Source: Legionellales bacterium (GTDB taxonomy: Bacteria; Pseudomonadota; Gammaproteobacteria; Legionellales; Legionellaceae). From it: a stretch of 7,618 bases of DNA. Shown here one piece after another: positions 1-6,561 of the stretch. The stretch is taken from the NCBI GenBank assembly GCA_003489505.1, contig DNMA01000081.1, positions 883-8,500 on the forward strand, read 5' to 3'. The notes under the pieces are model-generated. The model was not told the DNA's origin, made no database searches, and saw nothing but the letters and a program-made list of their open reading frames with translations. Each line of letters begins with the position of its first letter. The first letter of the stretch is position 1. The translations under genes and the position numbers were made by a program.

Positions 1-629
1 CGCCAAAGTTCATTGATTTGAGATTCAAGGTAGGCTTGTCTTTTATGTTGGCGAATTTGTTCTTCATGAATGGAGAGGGTGGGCGGATGTTTGTAACGGT
101 CTACCCCATAGTTCATTAAAGCATGACAAGCATCAAGCAGTTGCTCTACCTCTCGTTCTCCATATTTTTCCTCACATTCAGAAATATAATGTTTTGCAAA
201 GACTAAGTAGTCGATGATAGCATCGGCTTGCGTCCACATTTTAAATAAATAATTATTTTTAAAAAAAGAGTTGTGTCCATAACAAGCATGAGCGATCACT
301 AGCGCTTGCATAGCAATGGTGTTTTCTTCCATCAAATAGGAAATGCAAGGATTGGAGTTGATGACCAACTCATAAGCCAAACCCATTTGTCCGCGTTTAT
401 ACATTTTTTCAATATTAAAAAAATGTTTACCAAAAGACCAGTGATGGTAGCCAATTGGCATGCCCACTGAGGCATAGCAATCCATCATTTGCTCGGCTGA
501 GATGACTTCGATTTGATTGGGATAGGTATCCAGACCAAAATCTTTCGCTATGCGCCCTATAGCCTGCTCATAAGTTTGAAGTGTTTCAAAAGTCCATTCT
601 GCGCCTTTTGATAAGGGTTTTTGTTTCAT
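1..629 (-). CDS. spoVR: SpoVR family protein (YcgB-like), 3' end cut by window edge
   Basis: This is the N-terminal 209 residues of a SpoVR/YcgB protein; the family is about 500 residues long in enterobacteria, so roughly 60% lies beyond the left edge. Visible family signatures are YHHWSFGK (61-68), the stretch LAYELVINSNPC (84-95), MEEN (100-103), HACYGHNSFFKNN (114-126) and LMNYGVDRYK (171-180). These match my recollection of E. coli YcgB almost residue for residue. The family is cytoplasmic; its name comes from a Bacillus sporulation-cortex phenotype, but its molecular function is not established. The conserved His and Glu residues could bind metal, which is inference. The ATG at 629 overlaps the yeaH stop as ATGA, and a purine-rich AAAGGAAAA lies just upstream inside yeaH, so translation is probably coupled. 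It is the third gene of the prkA-yeaH-spoVR operon. The family assignment is very secure; the exact role is not. Confidence 0.95.
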   Translation of the reverse strand, partial: MKQKPLSKGAEWTFETLQTYEQAIGRIAKDFGLDTYPNQIEVISAEQMMDCYASVGMPIGYHHWSFGKHFFNIEKMYKRGQMGLAYELVINSNPCISYLMEENTIAMQALVIAHACYGHNSFFKNNYLFKMWTQADAIIDYLVFAKHYISECEEKYGEREVEQLLDACHALMNYGVDRYKHPPTLSIHEEQIRQHKRQAYLESQINELW

Positions 630-1879
630 GATGTTTTCCTTTTAAAAAGCTCATGAAAAACGGGATAAATATCTGGAACTTGCTGAATGGTTTGGATGGC
701 AAAGTTTTTAAATGTTTCGCCTAAGCCTTGGTAAATCTCCCATAAACTTTGGTGATGTCGGGGCATGATTTCTACATAAGCAAAGTATTGCACAATCGGT
801 AGAATTTTTTCTGATAATAATTTACCGCAGTAAGGCGAATCGGCATTCCAATTATCACCATCTGAAGCTTGGGCCACATAAATATTCCAGGCATGGCTAG
901 AATAACGCGTTTGAATCAATTGATTGAGCATTTCAAGAGCACTGGAAACAACTGTTCCCCCGGTTTCTCTGGAATAGAAAAACTCCTGTTCATCGACTTC
1001 TTTGGCGGCTGTATGATGGCGGATAAAAACCAAATCAATGTGCTCGTAATTTTTCGTTAAAAATAAATAGAGGAGAATAAAAAAGCGTTTGGCAATTTCT
1101 TTTTTAGGCTCATCCATGGAGCCTGAGACGTCCATTAAACAAAACATGACGGCTTGGGTGCTAGGACGCTGGATTTTTGTGAAATGGTTATAGCGTAAAT
1201 CCATGGTATCAATAAAAGGAATATTGCCTAATTTTCTTTGAATGACTTCAATACGCTTTTGGATGCTGGATTTTTTTTCTTCACTTTGAATGCTTTCTAA
1301 TTCTTGCTCTAAGTCTTTGAGTTCCTTGCGAAGAGGCCCTCCTAGAGCAAGACGGCGGCCGGTTGCTTGTCGCATAGAACGGACAATATTAATATTGGTG
1401 GGTGTGCCTGATTTGACTACACCTGCTCTGGCGGTTTGCCAATCAATCATTTTTGATAATTCTTTTTGTGCTAAATCAGGTAATTCCAAGTCATCAAAAA
1501 AGATTTCTAAAAATTCATCGCGATTAAGTTCAAAGACAAAAGGGTCAATGCCTTCACCTTCATGGCTTGCCTCGCCATCACCACTGCCTTGCCCTTGCCC
1601 TTGGGCCTGGCGTTTAATGGTATCCCCTTTTTGAAAAACATCATTACCCGGGAAGACTCGGTCTACTTGACCACCTTCACCAGGCTCAAATCGCGGTTCT
1701 AATAAATCTTTTGAGGGGATAGAGATTTTTTCACCTTTGGCGATATCGGTAATCCCTCTTTTATGGACCGCCTCAGTCACGGCTTTTTTAATTTGTGATT
1801 TAAATCTTTTGATAAACCGTTGGCGATTAACGGAGCTTTTTTTATTCTCCTGTCCTCGCCTATCAATGAATTGGCTCAT
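626..1879 (-). CDS. yeaH: YeaH/DUF444 family protein with von Willebrand A-type MIDAS domain
   Basis: A complete 417-residue member of the UPF0229/DUF444 family (E. coli YeaH is about 427). Regions in order: a basic N-terminus (about 1-45); a conserved segment with FEPGEGG (64-70); a Gly/Gln-rich linker (about 91-110); an acidic segment with FLEIFFDDLELPDL (123-136); a charged, probably coiled-coil stretch (about 181-217); then a von Willebrand A-type fold from about 240. The metal-ion-dependent adhesion site is visible as DVSGS (250-254), with Thr309 in ETGGT and Asp340 in ASDGD as likely further ligands. VWA proteins often pair with AAA+ ATPases, so YeaH may be the partner or substrate-binding arm of the PrkA ATPase encoded just upstream; that is inference. 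The ATG at 1879 follows AAGGG with a 7-base spacer, about 15 bases after the prkA stop. The end overlaps spoVR by four bases. In E. coli yeaG and yeaH are reported as co-expressed, RpoS-dependent stress genes. Confidence 0.95.
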   Translation of the reverse strand: MSQFIDRRGQENKKSSVNRQRFIKRFKSQIKKAVTEAVHKRGITDIAKGEKISIPSKDLLEPRFEPGEGGQVDRVFPGNDVFQKGDTIKRQAQGQGQGSGDGEASHEGEGIDPFVFELNRDEFLEIFFDDLELPDLAQKELSKMIDWQTARAGVVKSGTPTNINIVRSMRQATGRRLALGGPLRKELKDLEQELESIQSEEKKSSIQKRIEVIQRKLGNIPFIDTMDLRYNHFTKIQRPSTQAVMFCLMDVSGSMDEPKKEIAKRFFILLYLFLTKNYEHIDLVFIRHHTAAKEVDEQEFFYSRETGGTVVSSALEMLNQLIQTRYSSHAWNIYVAQASDGDNWNADSPYCGKLLSEKILPIVQYFAYVEIMPRHHQSLWEIYQGLGETFKNFAIQTIQQVPDIYPVFHELFKRKTS

Positions 1880-1894
1880 GATTTTGCCCTTAAT

Positions 1895-3826
1895 TTATTG
1901 GGACTTACGGACTCTTAGGTACCACTCACATAATAAGCGCACTTGTTTGGCTGTATAGCCTTTTTCAACCATACGAGAGATAAATTCTTCATGTTTTTTC
2001 TTATCATCTTCTGATGCTTTGGCATTAAAAGAGATAACTGGCAAGAGTTCTTCGGTATTGGTAAACATTTTTTTCTCAATCACCGAGCGCATTTTTTCAT
2101 AGCTATTCCATTTGGGATTTTTACCTTGATTATTGGCTCTCGCTCTTAAGACAAAATTGACCACTTCATTACGAAAGTCTTTGGGATTTGAAATGCCTGC
2201 TGGTTTTTCAATTTTTTCTAAATCAACATTTAAGGCATTTCTATCGAGAATTTCGCCGGTATCGGGGTCACGATAATCTTGATCTTGAATCCAGAAATCA
2301 GCATAAGTGATATAGCGGTCAAAAATATTTTGGCCATATTCTGAATAAGACTCGAGATAGGCGGTTTGAATTTCTTTGCCGATAAAATCAACGTATTTGG
2401 GGGCCAGAAACTCTTTAATAAAGTTTAAATAGCGCTCTTGGGTTTCACTTGGAAATTGCTCTTGTTCAATTTGTCTTTCGAGTATATATAGTAAATGTAC
2501 TGGGTTGGCAGCAATTTCTGAGTGGTCAAAATTGAACACTTTCGAGAGAATTTTGAAAGCAAATCGAGTCGATACCCCATTCATGCCTTCATCGACGCCA
2601 GCAAAATCTTTATACTCTTGAAAAGATTTGGCCTTGGGGTCGGTGTCTTTTAGGCTCTCGCCATTATAAACCCGCATTTTAGAGTAAATGCTTGAGTTTT
2701 GAGGGTCTTTTAAACGGGTCAGTACGGAAAATTGCGCCAGCATATTTAATGTCCCTGGAGCACAGGGCGCATCTTTTAAAGAGCTGTTATCCAATAACTT
2801 TTGATATATTTTAATTTCTTCTGAAACTCTTAAACAATAAGGCACTTTGACGATATTGATACGGTCAATAAAAGCCTCATTGTTTTTATTATTTCTAAAG
2901 GTTTGCCATTCTGCTTCATTGGAGTGAGCAAGAATAATGCCTTCAAATGGAATAGAAGATAAACCCTCTGTCGGATTGTAGTTGCCTTCTTGGGTCGCTG
3001 TTAATAAAGGATGCAAGACTTTGATAGGCGCTTTAAACATCTCCACAAACTCTAAAATCCCTCGGTGTGCACGACAGAGTCCTCCACTATAGCTATAAGC
3101 ATCGGTGTCATCTTGTGAAAATTCTTCGAGTTTTCGAATATCGACTTTACCGACTAATGAAGAAATATCTTGGTTATTTTCATCACCTGGTTCTGTTTTA
3201 GCCACAGCAATTTGTTTGAGTCGAGAGGGGTGAACTTTAATGACTTTAAATTGATTAATATCGCCTTCATATTCATCGAGGCGTTTAACTGCCCAGGGTG
3301 ACAATACATATCTTAAATATCGAAGCGGTATGCTATACTCTTTTTGTAATAATTCACCATCTAATTCTCGGTTAAATAAGGCTAAAGGAGATTCATAAAT
3401 GGGTGAGCCTTGTAGTGCATAGATGGGCATATTTTGCATTAGATCTTTAAGTTTTTCGGCCAGTGAGGATTTGCCGCCCCCAACAGGACCTAATAGATAA
3501 AGCACTTGTTTACTTTCTTCTAAACCTTGAGCAGCGTGTTTTAAAAAACCAACAATTTGTTGAATGGGTTCTTCCATGCCATAAAAATCATGAAAGACAT
3601 TAAAATTAGGAATAATTTTATTGGAAAATATTCTGGAGAGGATGGGGTCATGGCGAGTGTCAATCATGTTCGGTTCACTAATAGCCATCAGTAATCGTTC
3701 AGCAGGATTGGCATAAACACTAGGGTCTTGCCGACAGAGGTCAAGATACTCTGGGAGTGTGATTTCTTCCTGTTGATTTTCGATAAAACGTTGGCGAAAA
3801 TGATTAAATACATTGTCGCTACACAT
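1895..3826 (-). CDS. yeaG: PrkA/YeaG AAA+ ATPase, described as a serine protein kinase
   Basis: A full-length PrkA (643 residues from this start; E. coli YeaG about 644) and very similar to it throughout. The N-terminal AAA+ region holds the Walker A motif GPVGGGKS (113-120, Lys119), a Walker B-like GILEFVEMF (about 256-264), a sensor-1-like Asn303 in LAHSNE and Arg322 in FIDRI as a possible arginine finger. The C-terminal PrkA domain (about 380-643) contains the conserved SEYGQNIFDRY and ends in LLCEWYLRVRKSQ. PrkA proteins have been reported as kinases, and a protease activity has been proposed for the Bacillus protein; the true activity is unsettled. Start choice: an ATG at 3832 touches AAGGAG (3833-3838) with no spacer, while the ATG at 3826 has a 6-base spacer, so 3826 is preferred. 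The longer form would add only Met-Ala. It is the first gene of the operon, with a sigma-S-like promoter upstream, fitting the RpoS control known for E. coli yeaGH. Confidence 0.96.
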   Translation of the reverse strand: MCSDNVFNHFRQRFIENQQEEITLPEYLDLCRQDPSVYANPAERLLMAISEPNMIDTRHDPILSRIFSNKIIPNFNVFHDFYGMEEPIQQIVGFLKHAAQGLEESKQVLYLLGPVGGGKSSLAEKLKDLMQNMPIYALQGSPIYESPLALFNRELDGELLQKEYSIPLRYLRYVLSPWAVKRLDEYEGDINQFKVIKVHPSRLKQIAVAKTEPGDENNQDISSLVGKVDIRKLEEFSQDDTDAYSYSGGLCRAHRGILEFVEMFKAPIKVLHPLLTATQEGNYNPTEGLSSIPFEGIILAHSNEAEWQTFRNNKNNEAFIDRINIVKVPYCLRVSEEIKIYQKLLDNSSLKDAPCAPGTLNMLAQFSVLTRLKDPQNSSIYSKMRVYNGESLKDTDPKAKSFQEYKDFAGVDEGMNGVSTRFAFKILSKVFNFDHSEIAANPVHLLYILERQIEQEQFPSETQERYLNFIKEFLAPKYVDFIGKEIQTAYLESYSEYGQNIFDRYITYADFWIQDQDYRDPDTGEILDRNALNVDLEKIEKPAGISNPKDFRNEVVNFVLRARANNQGKNPKWNSYEKMRSVIEKKMFTNTEELLPVISFNAKASEDDKKKHEEFISRMVEKGYTAKQVRLLCEWYLRVRKSQ

Positions 3827-3832
3827 GGCCAT

Positions 3833-3838
3833 CTCCTT
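3833..3838 (-). promoter_or_regulatory. Shine-Dalgarno site deciding the prkA start
   Basis: The minus strand reads AAGGAG, then ATGGCC, then ATG. The Shine-Dalgarno core abuts the first ATG (3832), which would leave no spacer. It stands an ideal 6 bases before the second ATG (3826). This is why the shorter start is preferred for prkA. Confidence 0.8.
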
Positions 3839-3880
3839 ATTATGTACACTTACAACGCATAAAACATTTCTGATGTTACT

Positions 3881-3912
3881 TTCAGTGTAGACTATTTTTG
3901 TAAAATTAACAG
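3881..3912 (-). promoter_or_regulatory. Candidate sigma-S promoter for the prkA-yeaH-spoVR operon
   Basis: On the minus strand 3891-3881 reads TCTACACTGAA. It matches the sigma-S extended -10 consensus KCTAYRCTTAA at 10 of 11 positions, including the C just before the hexamer TACACT (3889-3884). A transcript would start near 3877, giving a leader of about 50 bases. The -35 region (around 3912-3907, CTGTTA) is poor, which is common for sigma-S promoters. The known RpoS dependence of E. coli yeaGH supports the reading. No start-site mapping is available. Confidence 0.55.
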
Positions 3913-3926
3913 ACTTGGTTTAGACT
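3898..3926 (+). promoter_or_regulatory. Candidate sigma-70-type promoter for pepN
   Basis: TTGTAA (3898-3903) and TAGACT (3921-3926) are separated by 17 bases; each matches its consensus hexamer at 4 of 6 positions. Initiation near 3933 would leave a leader of only about 22 bases before the pepN ATG. The element overlaps the -35 zone of the divergent candidate promoter for prkA. In AT-rich DNA such matches can arise by chance. Confidence 0.35.
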
Positions 3927-3954
3927 AGATTTTTAATTTTTTTCTTATACCAAA

Positions 3955-6516
3955 ATGACGACTCCCAGTGTACTTTTAAAAGATTATCAGCCTTGTGCTT
4001 TTAAAATCATTTCAACGGAATTAACTTTTGACATTCAAAGTGTTTTTGATGTGGTCGTGACCAATACCATGCATTTTCAAAAAGTTGGTTCTGGTCCTTT
4101 AGTTTTGCATGCCGATGAATTGATTTTAAAAGAAATATATTTCGACAATATTGCTTTGCCAGCATCGGCGTATGAGCTTAGAGAAGATGCTTTGGTTATC
4201 TCACAGTGCCCAGATGATTTTTATTTAACGGTGGTGACTCAGAACAACCCTGAAAAAAACAAAGCTTTAAGTGGTTTATATGCTAGCCGTGGCATGTTGT
4301 GTACCCAATGTGAGGCAGAAGGGTTTCGACGAATTACCTATTTCCTAGACCGCCCGGATGTCATGAGTATTTTTACGACCAAAATCATTGCTGATAAAGA
4401 GCAGTTTCCTATTTTATTATCCAATGGCAATTTAAAAGAATCTGGTGCTTTTGATGAGAAAAGACATTATGCCATTTGGCATGATCCTTTTTTAAAACCC
4501 AGCTATTTATTTGCCGTGGTGGCCGCTCAATTGATTAGGTTATCAGATGAGTTTGTCACACAATCGGGCAGAACCGTTGGATTGGATATTTTTGTTGAAG
4601 CAGGGGATGAACATTATTGTTCATTTGCAATGCAAGCCATTAAAGATGCCATGCGCTGGGATGAACAACGTTTTGGCAGAGAGTATGACCTTGAACGTTA
4701 TATGATTGTGGCTGTGAAAGATTTCAATATGGGCGCTATGGAAAACAAAGGCCTAAATATTTTTAATGTAAAATATGTATTGGCTGATGAAAAAACGGCA
4801 ACCGATGAGGATATTTTAGGGATTGAAAGTGTCATTGGTCATGAGTATTTTCATAACTGGACAGGTAATCGTGTGACTTGTCGAGACTGGTTTCAACTGA
4901 GTTTAAAAGAAGGTCTCACCGTTTTTCGCGATCAGGAATTTTCAAGCGACATGAATGACCGAGTCACGCAAAGAATTAACGATGTCTCGCAATTAAGAAA
5001 AGTACAGTTTTTAGAAGATGCTGGTGCGATGGCTCATCCCGTACAACCTAAAGCCTATCAGGAGATTTCAAATTTTTATACGGCAACTGTTTATGAAAAA
5101 GGAGCAGAACTGGTTCGAATGTATGAAGTTCTATTAGGACGAGACGGTTTTCGTAAAGGCATGGATTTATATTTCCAGCGCCATGATGGACAAGCGGTAC
5201 GAATTGAAGAATTTTTAGCGGCCATGAGCGATGCCAATGCGATGGATTTAAGTCAATTTCATCAATGGTATGATCAAGCTGGTACACCGGTGGTGGAAGT
5301 CAAAGAATGGATAGACCAAGGTCAATTGCATGTATGGATGTCACAGTCTTGCCCGCAAACTGCTGATGGCTCTTTGAAAAAACCTTTGATGATCCCTATC
5401 AAATGGGCGGTATATCAAAAAGATGGGCAACGCGTCACGGGGTTGCCTGAGGTCTTGATCTTAACCGAACAAGAACACGAATTTATTTTTGATTTAAAAA
5501 ATACCGATGTTTTAGTCAATTATTTACATGGTTTTTCCGCACCAATTATTTTAAAAAGAGATTTATCTTTAGATGACATATTAACTTTAATGGCCTTAGA
5601 GCAAGATGGTTTTGCGCTTTGGGATTTAAAACAAAAATTAATGATTGAATGGATTCAAAAAGCTTATCAGCAACAAAAAATTGAAAAACTACCTGTTGAA
5701 GTGATTGATATTTTTCAATCTTGGGTCAGTAGTGGCCGGTTTTCATTAGATTTATTGGCAGAGCTTTTTCGCATGCCTTCTTTTCAAGAGTGCAGTGTGG
5801 GCTTAAAAGCGTTTGACCCGATTTTATTATTTTCCATGTTGAAAGCTTTTGAAAAAGATTTTGCTTTGGCTTTGCAACCACTTTTTGAAAGCCAATTTAA
5901 AGCGTTGCAAGTTCAAGAAGGACGATTAGTACGGGCTTTTCGAAATCTTTGTTTAAGTTATTTGATGCAGGCAGATGAAAAGCGCTATGCTGCAATCTGT
6001 GAGGATTATTTCAATCAAGCGGTGAATATGACTAACCGCATTGCGGCATTACGTGCGGTCATGCAAACGCATCACCAATCACTCAAAGCTAAAGTTTGTG
6101 AAAAGTTCTATCAAGATTGGTCAGTCAATGAATTGGTCTTGGATAAATGGTTTTTCTTACAAGCAACACAAATGGGTACTGATGTATTAGAAAAAGTAAA
6201 ATCCTTATCGCAACATCCTCGTTTTAATTGGACCAACCCCAATAAGCTGTATATGTTAATTGGTGGTTTAGCACAAAATGTTTTGGCTTTTCATGATGCA
6301 AGCGGTCAGGGTTATGCTTTTTTAAAAGATTGCATTTTAAAAGTAGATGCTTTTAATCCACAAATTGCGGCACGTTTAGCCCAGCCACTTACCCGATGGA
6401 AAAGTTATGATGATGCGCGGCAACAAAAAATTCAAACCGTTTTAAAAGAATTGATTAGTCATAAATTATCAAAAGATGTAGAAGAAATTATTAGTAAATC
6501 TTTAAAAGCATCTTAG
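3955..6516 (+). CDS. pepN: Aminopeptidase N (M1 family zinc metallopeptidase)
   Basis: A complete 853-residue PepN (E. coli 870). It removes N-terminal residues from peptides in the cytoplasm, finishing ATP-dependent protein turnover and peptide use. By alignment to E. coli PepN the regions are: beta-rich domain I (about 1-192), the thermolysin-like catalytic domain (about 193-443), a small beta domain (about 444-540) and a helical C-terminal domain to the end. All key residues are present: Glu120 in QCEAEG and GAMEN (260-264) for binding the substrate amino end, zinc ligands and base in HEYFH (296-300, catalytic Glu297) with third ligand Glu319 in LKEG, and transition-state Tyr380 in TVYEKG. 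The ATG at 3955 is the only candidate start: an in-frame stop lies at 3934-3936 with no ATG, GTG or TTG between. There is no recognisable Shine-Dalgarno sequence; the upstream bases are T-rich. The gene is divergent from prkA and ends just before a strong hairpin. It appears intact and active. Confidence 0.98.
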   Translation: MTTPSVLLKDYQPCAFKIISTELTFDIQSVFDVVVTNTMHFQKVGSGPLVLHADELILKEIYFDNIALPASAYELREDALVISQCPDDFYLTVVTQNNPEKNKALSGLYASRGMLCTQCEAEGFRRITYFLDRPDVMSIFTTKIIADKEQFPILLSNGNLKESGAFDEKRHYAIWHDPFLKPSYLFAVVAAQLIRLSDEFVTQSGRTVGLDIFVEAGDEHYCSFAMQAIKDAMRWDEQRFGREYDLERYMIVAVKDFNMGAMENKGLNIFNVKYVLADEKTATDEDILGIESVIGHEYFHNWTGNRVTCRDWFQLSLKEGLTVFRDQEFSSDMNDRVTQRINDVSQLRKVQFLEDAGAMAHPVQPKAYQEISNFYTATVYEKGAELVRMYEVLLGRDGFRKGMDLYFQRHDGQAVRIEEFLAAMSDANAMDLSQFHQWYDQAGTPVVEVKEWIDQGQLHVWMSQSCPQTADGSLKKPLMIPIKWAVYQKDGQRVTGLPEVLILTEQEHEFIFDLKNTDVLVNYLHGFSAPIILKRDLSLDDILTLMALEQDGFALWDLKQKLMIEWIQKAYQQQKIEKLPVEVIDIFQSWVSSGRFSLDLLAELFRMPSFQECSVGLKAFDPILLFSMLKAFEKDFALALQPLFESQFKALQVQEGRLVRAFRNLCLSYLMQADEKRYAAICEDYFNQAVNMTNRIAALRAVMQTHHQSLKAKVCEKFYQDWSVNELVLDKWFFLQATQMGTDVLEKVKSLSQHPRFNWTNPNKLYMLIGGLAQNVLAFHDASGQGYAFLKDCILKVDAFNPQIAARLAQPLTRWKSYDDARQQKIQTVLKELISHKLSKDVEEIISKSLKAS

Positions 6517-6522
6517 GATATG

Positions 6523-6560
6523 TTGAGGACCTCTAGGGGGGGTAAACTAGAGGTCCTCAA
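6523..6560. terminator. Strong hairpin between convergent genes, probable bidirectional terminator
   Basis: TTGAGGACCTCTAG (6523-6536) pairs perfectly with CTAGAGGTCCTCAA (6547-6560): a 14-bp stem around a 10-base loop that begins with six G. It starts 6 bases after the pepN stop and ends one base from the stop of the converging gene, so it serves both. Neither strand has a true T run after the stem (only TTT on the plus strand), so it may act as a weak intrinsic terminator or as a 3'-end stabiliser rather than a textbook terminator. Confidence 0.75.
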
Positions 6561-6561
6561 T

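Noticed and set aside
869..1060. Plus-strand open frame of 63 codons
   Set aside because: It lies wholly opposite yeaH, shows no family features and no ribosome binding site; an antisense shadow.
1290..1634. Plus-strand open frame of 114 codons rich in Ser, Pro and Arg
   Set aside because: Entirely antisense to the strongly conserved yeaH; its composition reflects the linker and coiled-coil codons of that gene.
1737..1958. Plus-strand open frame of 73 codons with a hydrophobic start
   Set aside because: It spans the antisense of the yeaH 5' end and the prkA 3' end, with no ribosome binding site or recognisable motif.
2462..2492. TATATATAGT with an upstream TTGTTC, promoter-like on the plus strand
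   Set aside because: It lies inside prkA and encodes the conserved HLLYIL segment; no plus-strand gene follows.
3311..3339. Extended -10 like sequence TGCTATACT on the plus strand inside prkA, a possible antisense promoter
   Set aside because: The -35 is poor (TCTTAA), and the bases encode conserved PrkA residues on the other strand, so codon constraint explains them. Nothing downstream on the plus strand looks like a gene.
1..3826. SpoVR and PrkA taken as evidence of a spore-forming organism
   Set aside because: Both families are common in non-sporulating Proteobacteria, and the sequences here resemble the enterobacterial versions, not the Bacillus ones.
5048..5287. Minus-strand open frame of 79 codons inside pepN
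   Set aside because: Antisense to the conserved catalytic region of pepN; no independent evidence of coding.
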